From Clostridiales bacterium UBA1316 (GTDB lineage: Bacteria > Bacillota > Clostridia > Oscillospirales > Oscillospiraceae), in the NCBI GenBank assembly GCA_002307055.1, contig DBTM01000043.1:12926-76925 (forward strand): a stretch of 64,000 nt of DNA, written 5' to 3'. Numbering within the stretch: the stretch's first letter is position 1; the number at the start of each line of letters is the position of its first letter. This document shows, in pieces, positions 1-7,467 of the stretch. The notes beneath the pieces are model-generated. The model saw only the letters and a list, made by a program, of their open reading frames with translations, was not told the DNA's origin and did not search any database. Both the position numbers and the translations under genes were made by a program.

Positions 1-168
1 ATGCGCTGTCATCGTCCCCGTGATCCCCTCATCGGCGTAGATCCCGGCGAGCATCCAATCCTGCCGATTATTGATATAATCAGCGAAAAAAGCCTGCTGA
101 CTGTTGAACGAATGCGCCTGATCACTCTTATCCGTAGAAACGCGGCAATAAGCCGCCACCCGCGTCAC
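1..168 (-). CDS. Large serine recombinase, N-terminal fragment (runs off window start)
   Basis: The reverse strand reads from a GTG at 168 and stays open to base 1, giving the first 56 residues. They contain the resolvase-family signature AAYCRVSTD near residues 5-13, with the nucleophilic Ser at about 11, followed by the QQ...I..R.DW...GIYADEGITGT pattern typical of the catalytic domain of large serine recombinases and transposon or phage integrases. The GTG overlaps the stop of the upstream small gene (GTGA), so the two are translationally coupled. The rest of the catalytic domain and the zinc-ribbon and coiled-coil DNA-binding parts lie left of the window. The gene reads away from a truncated cotJC only about 250 bp off, as expected for an integrase at the end of its element. 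Confidence 0.85.
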   Translation of the reverse strand, partial: MTRVAAYCRVSTDKSDQAHSFNSQQAFFADYINNRQDWMLAGIYADEGITGTMTAH

Positions 169-332
169 CGCCTCTTCTCCTTCAGCAGCGCAATGCCCTT
201 TTCGCACTCCAACTCCGTCAAAACCCTGCGCTGAGCAAGCGTTCTCAATACCTGAATCTGAAAAACAGCACTAAACCCCTCAACCTCCGCCGCACCTTTA
301 AATTCCACCTTTCGTATGCGCCTACTTTTCAT
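165..332 (-). CDS. Small SHOCT-like protein preceding the serine recombinase
   Basis: A 55-residue, Arg/Lys-rich protein. Its start is the ATG at 332, eight bases after a GGAGG; an upstream in-frame start at 365 has no such site. The C-terminal half (leucine-rich helix, LTELECEKG turn, second helix) resembles the short SHOCT-type helical hairpin often found beside clostridial recombinase genes. It overlaps the recombinase start by four bases. It may assist or direct recombination, but that is inferred from position only; the family assignment is tentative. Confidence 0.55.
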   Translation of the reverse strand: MKSRRIRKVEFKGAAEVEGFSAVFQIQVLRTLAQRRVLTELECEKGIALLKEKRR

Positions 333-413
333 ACTCTCCGCCTCCCGATAAAACATATTCATCACGAGCCGGTTTTTTGTCTGTCCGAAAAATTATTGTA
401 CATTCCTGCATAC
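333..413. other. Element end / attachment junction inside cotJC
   Basis: To the left lies the recombinase operon; from about 414 rightward the reading frame matches CotJC (DIGTEELGHLE). The residues encoded just before 414 (LYIPAY) do not resemble the usual CotJC sequence at that position, so the crossover site is most likely between about 400 and 425. The partner half-site and the 5' part of cotJC would be left of the window, so the core repeat cannot be defined here. Confidence 0.55.
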
Positions 414-833
414 GATATAGGTACTGAGGAACTAGGCCATCTTGAGATGGTGGGGACGATTGTGCATCAGCTGACGCGGAGCATGACACCGGAGGAGGTG
501 AAGGCTGCCGGGATGGAGGCGTATTTTGTCGACCATACGGCGGGCGTATTTCCGACGTTTGCGTCGGGGACGCCCTGGACAGCGGCGACGATGCAGGTGT
601 CCGGCGACACGATAGCCGATCTGACGGAAGATATGGCGGCAGAGCAGAAAGCCAGAAAAACGTATGATAATATTCTCAGGCTCTCTGACGACCCGGATGT
701 CAATAATGCCATCCGCTGGCTCCGTGAACGCGAAATCGTGCACTTCCAGCGCTTCGGCGAAGGCCTGCGGCTCACAACCGATCGCCTGAATCAGAAGAAT
801 GTATATGCTTTTAACCCCAGCTACGACAAATAA
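414..833 (+). pseudogene. cotJC: Spore coat protein CotJC / Mn-catalase, 3' portion only
   Basis: The translation from 414 (about 139 residues) is a strong match to the C-terminal two thirds of CotJC and manganese catalases: DIGTEELGHLEMVGTIV carries Glu and His residues of the dimanganese site, then YFVDHTAGV, AAEQKARKTYDNILRL, and EREIVHFQRFGE with a further metal-binding His. About 55-60 N-terminal residues with the first metal ligands are missing. No ribosome-binding site or proper start precedes the frame; the only nearby start is a TTG at 396 in unrelated sequence. The coding sequence itself is undamaged, so this is a gene interrupted by the adjacent element rather than a decayed one. 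Excision could restore it in the mother cell during sporulation, as known for skin in sigK. That is inference. Confidence 0.8.
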
Positions 834-846
834 TCACACCGGGGTA

Positions 847-886
847 TAAAAAACGGCAGGACCGCGTCATCATGCGGTCCTGCCGT
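847..886 (-). terminator. Terminator downstream of the DUF3048 gene
   Basis: Perfect 13-bp stem (853-865 with 874-886), eight-base loop. On the reverse strand it is followed by a run of T. It lies 17 bases beyond the stop of the leftward DUF3048 gene and can also stop transcription from cotJC. Confidence 0.85.
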
Positions 887-902
887 TGTCATCACTTACT
901 TA

Positions 903-2012
903 TTATTTAATATCGAGCTTGCCGCTGTTTGCGATAATGCAAAAATACGTTTTGCCCTTACCGAAGGTGACAGCGGTTCCGTCTTCGCGCGTGAACGTGA
1001 ACTGGTCCGTGTTCCTTCCCCTTGACCATTTTATGTCCTCGTATTTCCCGCCGCTGAAAAAGGTGCCTTTCCCTGTGCCGGTAACGCCGACATCGATTCT
1101 GCCTTTTTCATCGCCCGAAATAACATTGACTGTTGTGCGCAATACCACCACATTCTTAACGGAGATTTGCGCGCTGTTATTGCCGTCCGTGTACGCTTTG
1201 CCGAATTGGCTGATATTATAGACGCCGTCCGCGTCGGAGTAATTAAATGTTGTTGACTTTGAAGACGAAAAATGCGCTGTGATGCTTTCAGCCGTCTGCC
1301 CCCCGTCTGGGGCGGCATTATCAGAAAACGACATGTTGACGGTATATCCGGTCTTGTGCTCCAGATCGACCTTGTAGGTTGGCAGGTATTTCAGTATCAG
1401 ATCAGCTGTCGTGACCAGGCTGTGTACAGAGCCCATTTTTTTAACCCTGTCCGGATCTCTGAAAAAGATGTCCGTCTTTCCGCCGTTGACGCCGTCGAGA
1501 TGGAAGATTCCGGTTGAAGCGAGCTCTTCATACGCGTCAGGGCTGCCGCCCGCATGGATATACAATGCGTCGAGTCCGAGGGCAATATCGACAAAGTACG
1601 GCCGCGCACTCCTGATGCTGCCGATTTCACCGGCATTTGATACATCCTGAAATACCGCCATCATCCGGGTGATGCCGCCTTCGACAAGGATTTCATATAT
1701 GAGGTCGGCTTTTGATATGCCAATCTGCGGCTGCGCCGTACTGATATTATTAATCATGATCGCATAGGGGCGCATATTGCCGATCTGGCTGTCCACAGGC
1801 AGGCCGGTAAGCGGGTCGACCGGACCGTTGCTGGGCGACGGCGAGACGGACGGCGAAGCGGAAGGTACCGCTGAAGCGGTTTCTGACGGCGTACTCTTCG
1901 ATGTGAGATAGTCCTCAGCAGTCTTGCTTCCCCCCTTGTTGGCTATGACCACTACAACAAACACGATAAGTACCACGATAATAACTGAAGCTACTTTCAG
2001 GAATACTTTCAA
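903..2012 (-). CDS. DUF3048 (YerB-like) membrane-anchored protein
   Basis: About 369 residues. The N terminus has one strongly hydrophobic segment (roughly residues 5-26, many Val/Ile), then a Ser/Pro-rich linker (about 35-65), then the DUF3048 domain beginning with DPLTGLP and NMRPYAIMINN, and continuing with GGITRMMAVFQD, GSIRSARPYFVD and IYIHAGG-like motifs to the C terminus. Start chosen: TTG at 2012, seven bases after GGGAG; the frame also opens at a TTG at 2036 without a site. The domain is therefore outside the membrane. YerB-family function is not established. Monocistronic with its own terminator. Confidence 0.8.
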   Translation of the reverse strand: MKVFLKVASVIIVVLIVFVVVVIANKGGSKTAEDYLTSKSTPSETASAVPSASPSVSPSPSNGPVDPLTGLPVDSQIGNMRPYAIMINNISTAQPQIGISKADLIYEILVEGGITRMMAVFQDVSNAGEIGSIRSARPYFVDIALGLDALYIHAGGSPDAYEELASTGIFHLDGVNGGKTDIFFRDPDRVKKMGSVHSLVTTADLILKYLPTYKVDLEHKTGYTVNMSFSDNAAPDGGQTAESITAHFSSSKSTTFNYSDADGVYNISQFGKAYTDGNNSAQISVKNVVVLRTTVNVISGDEKGRIDVGVTGTGKGTFFSGGKYEDIKWSRGRNTDQFTFTREDGTAVTFGKGKTYFCIIANSGKLDIK

Positions 2013-2163
2013 AATACCACTCCCATCTAAACACAAAAACGGTGTTCTCTCTATTCTTCTTCTGGAAAATTAGCTGTAATACGATATAGCTACTGTACGA
2101 ATTCTTCATATTGTACTATAATCAGATTAATATAAAAAGCGGCAATTTGAAGGTGGTGCTCCG

Positions 2164-2688
2164 ATGGAAGAACGTTTTGGTTTCATACATGATAAACTGG
2201 ATATAAAAATACTCATACTGTACATATTACGGCGTTTACCGGAGCCTGTCCCCTTTGAGACACTCAGTGAGCTGACCTTATGTGACGAAGGCATCAGCTA
2301 TTTCGACTTTGCCGAGTGTGTCGCCGAGCTGGTCGCCACAGAGCATATCAAAACGGACGGACACACATACAGCTTAACCGATAAAGGCATAAAAAATGCT
2401 GATATCACAGAAGACAGTATTCCGTTTTCAGTCCGCGTCAAAGCGGAAAAAAGCGCATCCGAGCTTCGCTTTCAGCTCAATCGCAAGTCAATGATCTCTT
2501 CGTCTCATACGATCAGGCGCAAAGGCGGCTACACGGTCGATCTGTCGATGTCAGACGGAATCAGCGACCTTATATCGCTCAAGCTCTACGCGGTCAGCCA
2601 GGCACAGGCTCAATCCCTCGAAAACGGTTTTACGAAAAACGCTGAAGATATATACAACAAAATCATTAAAATAATACTTGAAGAATAA
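2164..2688 (+). CDS. DUF4364 family protein
   Basis: 174 residues, started by ATG after AGGTGG with good spacing. The N-terminal 80 residues look like a winged helix (KLDIKILILYILRRLPEPV, then a YFDFAECVAELVATEHI helix and a short beta wing), followed by a C-terminal alpha/beta part ending in a helix. This matches the DUF4364 family found in clostridia, whose first domain resembles small regulators; no target is known. It stands alone, facing xerD across a shared terminator. Confidence 0.7.
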   Translation: MEERFGFIHDKLDIKILILYILRRLPEPVPFETLSELTLCDEGISYFDFAECVAELVATEHIKTDGHTYSLTDKGIKNADITEDSIPFSVRVKAEKSASELRFQLNRKSMISSSHTIRRKGGYTVDLSMSDGISDLISLKLYAVSQAQAQSLENGFTKNAEDIYNKIIKIILEE

Positions 2689-2701
2689 ATCTCTTTTTGA
2701 A

Positions 2702-2729
2702 AAAAGCCGCATGTCATCATGCAGCTTTT
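2702..2729. terminator. Bidirectional terminator between DUF4364 and xerD
   Basis: 12-bp stem with one mismatch and a four-base loop, A-run on one side and T-run on the other, between two convergent genes. Confidence 0.75.
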
Positions 2730-2747
2730 CATTTTCAGCATGTTTGT

Positions 2748-3638
2748 TTATGCTCTCGGATGTGCTTTGTTGTAAACGTCCTTGAGCTGTTTTTTTACGA
2801 GCTGCGTGTAAACCTGCGTCGATGAAATGTCGGCATGACCGAGCATTTCCTGTAGAGACTTGAGATCGGCGCCGTTTTCAAGCAAATGCGCGGCAAAGGA
2901 ATGGCGCAGTGTGTGCGGTGTGATTTCTTTATCGATGCGGGCTTTCTCCTGATAATGCTTGATGATTTTCCAGAAGCCCTGACGGGACATTCGTTCACCG
3001 CTCATATTGACAAACAGCGCCAGCTCCGACGGAAGCGCCAGCATCTGCTCACGAACCAGATTTATATAGTCGGCGATGGCCTTGATAGCGGCGGGATAAA
3101 GCGGTATCATACGCTCCTTATCATTATTATGGCAGCAAATGAGTTCAGTCGAAAGATTGACATCATCCTTATTCAGCGAAATAAGCTCACTGACGCGTAT
3201 CCCCGTCGCGTACAAGAGCTCGAGCATCGCTTTGTCCCGATAGCCCTTCATGTCTGTGCATTCCGGCTGCGCCAGAAGCAGCTCCACCTCGCGGTTTGTC
3301 AGAATCTGCGGCAGTTTTTTTACTGTTTTCACTGTCTCTATATTGGTCAGCGGGTTGGTTGTTATTTTAGCTGTCGAAATCAGAAAGCCGCAATAGCACT
3401 TCAGTGACGCGACAGAACGCGAAATCGTCGCACTGGATTTGCCGTTCTTATTGAGCCATTCTATGTAACGTTCGACATCGCTTTTTATGATGTCATTAAT
3501 GTCCTGAATATTTTTCGTCCCGAGGTATACATTGAATTGATTGATATCTCGCATATATGAGGATATCGTATTATTTGACGCGTGTTTATCCTCCGTCAAA
3601 TATCTCTGAAACTCACTAATATACGCAGAATCAAGCAT
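2748..3638 (-). CDS. xerD: Tyrosine recombinase XerD-type
   Basis: 296 residues, the family's usual size. N-terminal SAM-like core-binding domain (about 1-90), catalytic domain (about 105-290). The catalytic set is complete: Arg in ATGIRVSEL (about 148), Lys in NNDKERMIPL (about 174), HTLRH (His 242, Arg 245), LGHADIS (His 268) and Tyr in TQVYTQL (about 277). Start taken at the ATG at 3638, eight bases after GGAGG; the TTG at 3653 overlaps that site. It follows spoIIM by 15 bp, the order known from Bacillus, so it is the likely chromosome-dimer resolvase acting at dif rather than an element integrase. Confidence 0.9.
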   Translation of the reverse strand: MLDSAYISEFQRYLTEDKHASNNTISSYMRDINQFNVYLGTKNIQDINDIIKSDVERYIEWLNKNGKSSATISRSVASLKCYCGFLISTAKITTNPLTNIETVKTVKKLPQILTNREVELLLAQPECTDMKGYRDKAMLELLYATGIRVSELISLNKDDVNLSTELICCHNNDKERMIPLYPAAIKAIADYINLVREQMLALPSELALFVNMSGERMSRQGFWKIIKHYQEKARIDKEITPHTLRHSFAAHLLENGADLKSLQEMLGHADISSTQVYTQLVKKQLKDVYNKAHPRA

Positions 3639-3653
3639 TTCATGTACCTCCAA

Positions 3654-4286
3654 TTAAATTTGCGAAGCGGCGACGCTAATTAAATGCGGAACGAGGTATG
3701 TATCAAGCAGTGCTGACAGCACCAGCACTATAAGGCAAATCCCGCAGTTCAAAAAAAACCTGGTGTTGAACGGTGATACAGTACTCTTGACGTTTTTTGA
3801 AAACACGAGGCGCAGAAAATAGAGTGAAGCGGAAAACGCGGAAACCGAAAGTACAAAATAGCAAGGGATTGTGAGCAGGGTGTTTATTCCGAATATCGAT
3901 AAAACCAAGAGAATGCCTTTTCCGCCAAGCAGCCTGACGATAACTGAAACAGAGAAGCTCAGGAAGAAACCCCGCACAGCCGATAAAACAGGAATACAAA
4001 TGACACCCAGAATGGAAAATCCGAGAAATACCGCACACAGATGGTATTTGAAGCTGTCACCTAAAGCCGAAAATATATCCGGCTTAGCTGAAGTGCTGTT
4101 CAGGAAAAATGACAGATAATGCGAAACGGAATCATTCAGCTTCGCTCCGTCGCTGAGCAAGCCGGCGGATACAGTCCCGATTATTGCGCCGCATAAAAAA
4201 AGCGCGCTGCATATCAACAGTCCAAGATAATTTGTTTTCGTATCACCGGAATCGCTGAGAGAAATCAAAAAAGATCTTTTGTTCAA
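3654..4286 (-). CDS. spoIIM: Stage II sporulation protein M
   Basis: 210-residue polytopic membrane protein with about five hydrophobic segments and the SpoIIM/DUF95 pattern (GAIIGTVSAG in the first segment, then FKYHLCAVFLGFSILGVICIP). SpoIIM is part of the SpoIID-SpoIIM-SpoIIP complex that drives engulfment. Start chosen at the TTG at 4286 (NKRSF follows), preceded by GGGGTGA; the longer frame to 4403 has no ribosome site. Operon with xerD. Confidence 0.8.
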   Translation of the reverse strand: MNKRSFLISLSDSGDTKTNYLGLLICSALFLCGAIIGTVSAGLLSDGAKLNDSVSHYLSFFLNSTSAKPDIFSALGDSFKYHLCAVFLGFSILGVICIPVLSAVRGFFLSFSVSVIVRLLGGKGILLVLSIFGINTLLTIPCYFVLSVSAFSASLYFLRLVFSKNVKSTVSPFNTRFFLNCGICLIVLVLSALLDTYLVPHLISVAASQI

Positions 4287-4658
4287 ATAAATCACCCCAT
4301 ATATAAATATGGGACGAGTTAATAAATAATAACGTTTTTTATGTAATTTTTCATTTATGCTCTTTAATATATTACAATCACAACAAAGAATCAACAACTT
4401 CATTTTGTTTTTCTAAAGTTTGTTAATTATGTCCATCTATTATGTTGATATATTTATGTAAACAATAAATTCGTAAATATTACAACAAAGGTAAAAGAGC
4501 ACCGCGGCTATATATAGTGTGCGCGTGAAACGGCGGCACAATATGTCGCAGTGCGTATATGTATTATGTTAACTTTACAATATTTCAAATTGCAAATATT
4601 CACATCGTATGTTAATTCATGTCAGCCATGGAGTCCTCCGCTTGTCAGTCAGGCATGT
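4287..4658. other. AT-rich intergenic region
   Basis: About 360 bp between spoIIM and the TIGR04086 gene, much richer in A+T than its surroundings. It must hold the spoIIM promoter, but I could not assign clear -35/-10 boxes. No gene, tRNA or convincing terminator seen; the rightward frame overlapping it from 4551 is a shadow of the TIGR04086 gene. Confidence 0.4.
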
Positions 4659-5059
4659 TTATGTTTTTTTCTCTTTACATTGAGAAATCCGCCGATGATA
4701 CCGCCGAGTATAAACGTTAGAAACAGAATCGGTGTCATCCTCCCGATGAGGGCACCGTTTTCTGAAAACGCCGATCCGATGAGCGTAATCAGAAACATCA
4801 GCGCGCCGACACTCAGGCTCACCGTCATGATCTTGCCCTTGAATCTTTTCACCGCGGCGATACTGCCGATAAGCGATCCGGCTAATGACGCTGATACAGT
4901 GATATACAGCATCATACTGTCAGATATTTTGCCTGAAGCGATGATCGCGGCGAAAATCGCGAATATAACGAGGATTGATAAAAATCCGACTGCGATACCG
5001 ATACCCACGCTGAAAGCAAAGCCGTGCGTGAGGTTTTTCTTATCCTCGAGCTTACGCAT
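4649..5059 (-). CDS. TIGR04086 family membrane protein
   Basis: 136 residues with four predicted membrane helices and the small Gly/Ala-rich pattern of TIGR04086 (AFSVGIGIAVGFLSI, ASLAGSLIGSIAAVKRFKGK, FILGGIIGGFLNVKRKK). Start at the ATG at 5059, seven bases after GGAGGG. It follows yajC, as often in clostridia, which is the basis of the family call. No function is known; a basic C-terminal tail is cytoplasmic. Confidence 0.75.
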   Translation of the reverse strand: MRKLEDKKNLTHGFAFSVGIGIAVGFLSILVIFAIFAAIIASGKISDSMMLYITVSASLAGSLIGSIAAVKRFKGKIMTVSLSVGALMFLITLIGSAFSENGALIGRMTPILFLTFILGGIIGGFLNVKRKKHKHA

Positions 5060-5142
5060 AAATAAACCCTCCATGCAAATAGTTTGTACAACATACTATT
5101 CGCACAGAGAGTATAAAATGACCACTAATTACCCTATTTTAA

Positions 5143-5427
5143 CTATTTCGGCGGCTCTTCGGTTGCTTTGCCGATCGTTGATATCGCCCATTTTGTAACC
5201 TGGATACGCACTCTGTCCTCACCGGTCTCGAAGGTCACTGTGTCCTTGTCGCATGCGACGACCTTGCCGATAATTCCGCCGATTGTTGTCACATCATCAC
5301 CAATTGAAAGCGAGCTGCGCATTTCGGCGAGCTTCTTCTTCTTCTTGTTTTCCGGTCTGATCAGAAAGAAATAAAAAACGACAACCAGGACGACAATCAT
5401 AATAATTGTTGTTCCGTACTGTTCCAT
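5143..5427 (-). CDS. yajC: Preprotein translocase accessory subunit YajC
   Basis: 94 residues: single N-terminal membrane helix (residues about 8-25, IIMIVVLVVVFYFFLIRP) followed directly by the basic ENKKKKKLAEM stretch and the small beta domain with SIGDDVTTIGGIIGKV, all typical for YajC of the SecDF-YajC complex. Start is the ATG at 5427, seven bases after GGGAGG; an upstream start at 5454 is less likely. It lies 86 bp downstream of tgt, the widespread tgt-yajC arrangement. Confidence 0.9.
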   Translation of the reverse strand: MEQYGTTIIMIVVLVVVFYFFLIRPENKKKKKLAEMRSSLSIGDDVTTIGGIIGKVVACDKDTVTFETGEDRVRIQVTKWAISTIGKATEEPPK

Positions 5428-5513
5428 TTGAAAACCTCCCATTGCCTCGCTCAACGAGACATTATTTATAATGCTTGCATTATACGTTTAGCGCCTCAAA
5501 AAAGCAAGTACAA

Positions 5514-6653
5514 TTATTCAGCTTGAAGCCTCTTGTCCAGGACTCCCGCATATTTCGACCGAAGCTCCTGAAAAGTTCCATTTTCGATGGAATTTCGTAT
5601 AGCGAGCATCAGATTATTATAAAAATATAGATTATGCATCACGCTGAGCCGCAGCGCCAGCATCTCTTCGGCTTTAAACAGATGCCTCAGATAGGCTCTG
5701 GAGTATCTTTGGCACACGGGACACGCGCATTGCGCGTCAATCTTCGCCGAGTCATTGCTGTATTTTTCGTTTTTAATATTTATGACGCCTGACCACGTAT
5801 AAAGATGCCCATGCCGTCCGTTTCGCGCCGGCATAACGCAGTCAAAAAAGTCCACGCCGCGTGCGACCGCTTCGATGATATTAACCGGCGTCCCAACGCC
5901 CATCAGATAACGGGGTTTATCCTTCGGCATATGCTCCTCAACAATTTCAATAGTATCATACATCTCTGAAACGGATTCCCCGACGGCAAGCCCGCCGATG
6001 GCATATCCCGGCAGCTCAAGCTCGGCGATCTGTTTCATGTGATTTATTCTGACATCAGGAAATGTCGCTCCCTGGTTGATGCCAAAGAGCATCTGTCCTC
6101 TGTTGATAACATCCGGCATCTCCATTTGGCCGGCAAGGGCATCACGGCAGCGCACGAGCCATCGGTATGTTCTCTCGCAGGATTTTTCAACATAGTCGCG
6201 CGGGGACGGTATTTCAACGCATTCGTCAAATGCCATCGCAATATCCGAGCCGAGGTTTGACTGGATGCGGATACAGTCCTCCGGCGACATGAAAATCCGT
6301 TTCCCGTCCACATGGGAATTAAAAGCGACGCCCTCTTCAGTGATTTTGCGCAGCTTCGCCAGCGAAAATATCTGAAAACCGCCGCTGTCGGTCAGAATTG
6401 GCTTGTCCCATGTCATAAAACGGTGGAGCCCGCCCTGGCCGCGTATAAGCATATCACCTGGCCGAATATGCAAGTGGTAGGTGTTCGATAATTCGATCTG
6501 GCAGCCGATTGTCTCAAGGTCTTCAGCGGATAACGCGCCCTTGATTGCCGCCTGCGTACCGACATTCATGAAAACCGGCGTCTGCACAGTCCCATGCGCC
6601 GTCTCAAACTCCCCCCGCCTGGCATGTCCCTCTTGCTTTATTATTTTAAACAT
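5514..6653 (-). CDS. tgt: tRNA-guanine transglycosylase (queuine/preQ1)
   Basis: 379 residues, full length. Exchanges guanine-34 of GUN tRNAs for preQ1 in queuosine synthesis. Motifs in order: FMNVGTQAAIKG (about 29-40), DSGGFQIFSL with the substrate-binding Asp, the flexible loop GINQGATF, GGLAVGES, DFFDCVMPARNGRHGH with the nucleophilic Asp, and the zinc site CACPVCQRY...H near 307-340. Start ATG at 6653 after AGAGG. It would normally be co-transcribed with queA; here a toxin/antitoxin pair and a 32-bp palindrome separate the two. Confidence 0.95.
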   Translation of the reverse strand: MFKIIKQEGHARRGEFETAHGTVQTPVFMNVGTQAAIKGALSAEDLETIGCQIELSNTYHLHIRPGDMLIRGQGGLHRFMTWDKPILTDSGGFQIFSLAKLRKITEEGVAFNSHVDGKRIFMSPEDCIRIQSNLGSDIAMAFDECVEIPSPRDYVEKSCERTYRWLVRCRDALAGQMEMPDVINRGQMLFGINQGATFPDVRINHMKQIAELELPGYAIGGLAVGESVSEMYDTIEIVEEHMPKDKPRYLMGVGTPVNIIEAVARGVDFFDCVMPARNGRHGHLYTWSGVINIKNEKYSNDSAKIDAQCACPVCQRYSRAYLRHLFKAEEMLALRLSVMHNLYFYNNLMLAIRNSIENGTFQELRSKYAGVLDKRLQAE

Positions 6654-6670
6654 CGTTCATATACCTCTTA

Positions 6671-6702
6671 GAACAACAAGCTCCTTAAGGAGCTTGTTGT
6701 TC
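6671..6702. repeat. Perfect 32-bp palindrome between antitoxin gene and tgt
   Basis: Sixteen bases followed at once by their exact reverse complement, centred on CTTAAG. It lies nine bases past the antitoxin stop and ends a few bases before the tgt ribosome site. There is no T-run on the reverse strand, so termination may be weak. It could act as a read-through terminator, an RNA processing site or a cruciform. Confidence 0.7.
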
Positions 6703-6711
6703 ATTTCATTT

Positions 6712-7038
6712 TTAGTTGCTGCCAAGAATATCAAATTTACTTGGCAGTTCTGGGTCAGCATCCATCATGCTAAGGAGTCGACAAGCAGGTCCATTTGGTA
6801 TATTCGTTCCTGCTTCCCACGCTTCAACTGTTTTCGTTGAGACACTCATAACACACGCAAAATTGCTCTGAGTCAAGCCAAGTTTTACACGAACTCTTTT
6901 AATATCGTTAGCGGCAAACTTCTGCGCTGGTTTTATTGTTACTGTATGTGTACGAAGTACCTTGTTCCCTTTGGCGTGTTCCAGCGCATCGTTTAACCCT
7001 TCCATAATTTCATCAAAATAACTGCTCGTAATAATCAC
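6712..7038 (-). CDS. XRE-family antitoxin (HigA/MqsA-like)
   Basis: 108 residues. The C-terminal half is a helix-turn-helix of the XRE type: VRVKLGLTQSNFACVMSVS followed by the recognition helix TKTVEAWEAGTNIPNGPAC. The N-terminal 45 residues are the likely toxin-binding part. It begins three bases after the toxin gene (GTG at 7038), the toxin-first order of higBA modules. It presumably represses the module through the palindrome in the promoter upstream of the toxin. Confidence 0.8.
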   Translation of the reverse strand: MIITSSYFDEIMEGLNDALEHAKGNKVLRTHTVTIKPAQKFAANDIKRVRVKLGLTQSNFACVMSVSTKTVEAWEAGTNIPNGPACRLLSMMDADPELPSKFDILGSN

Positions 7039-7041
7039 CGC

Positions 7042-7377
7042 CTACATTAATGTTTGTTCAATTGCATCGACTATTTTTTTCATCAAAATCTGTTCCGCTC
7101 TTGTTAGATTCTCTTTCTCGCTCTTCGAAAATGCACCGATAAGATAAATCTGCTTAATATCCTCAAAATCGACATACAAAACACGGACACTTCCGCTTTT
7201 TCCACGGCCTTCGAAAGCAAACCGCATTTTCCTAAGTCTCCCTGTATTTGGAATTACGGGATTTTGTTTAGGGTCTCTTAATATTTCAATTTCAAGCTGT
7301 CGGAGTTCTTCGTCTGCTAATCCCATGCTTTTCCAATGGCGTTCAAATGGTACAGTGATAACAAATGATCTTGTCAT
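7042..7377 (-). CDS. RelE/HigB-type toxin
   Basis: 111 residues with the RelE/HigB-2 layout: short strand (FVITVPF), two helices, GRLRKMRFAFEGRGKSGSVRVLYVDF (positive beta sheet core that contacts RNA in the family), then KQIYLIGAFSKSEKENLTRAE and a C-terminal helix. Such proteins cleave mRNA on the ribosome; activity here is inferred from family. Directly followed by the antitoxin gene and preceded by a near-consensus promoter. Confidence 0.82.
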   Translation of the reverse strand: MTRSFVITVPFERHWKSMGLADEELRQLEIEILRDPKQNPVIPNTGRLRKMRFAFEGRGKSGSVRVLYVDFEDIKQIYLIGAFSKSEKENLTRAEQILMKKIVDAIEQTLM

Positions 7378-7403
7378 ACCGCTAAACCTATCTATCTTTT
7401 ATA

Positions 7404-7432
7404 ATATTACCCTATTAAATAGGGTGTGTCAA
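7404..7432 (-). promoter_or_regulatory. Promoter with operator palindrome for the toxin/antitoxin pair
   Basis: Reverse strand: TTGACA (7432-7427), exactly 17 bp, TAATAT (7409-7404). The spacer contains a perfect inverted repeat CCCTATT-T-AATAGGG (7410-7424), so a bound dimer would sit between the two boxes. Located 27 bp upstream of the toxin start; the likely site of autorepression by the antitoxin. Confidence 0.85.
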
Positions 7433-7467
7433 CTAGCTTTGACTTTTTCTTTATTATTAAGAAGTTT

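Noticed and set aside
1..234. Rightward 77-codon frame at the window start
   Set aside because: It is the opposite strand of the serine recombinase and its small partner.
2748..3638. xerD considered as a mobile-element integrase
   Set aside because: It adjoins spoIIM as in other spore formers, has housekeeping length and no flanking att or element genes.
4551..5198. Rightward 215-codon frame across the TIGR04086 gene
   Set aside because: Shadow of TIGR04086 and yajC; unusual composition and no family resemblance.
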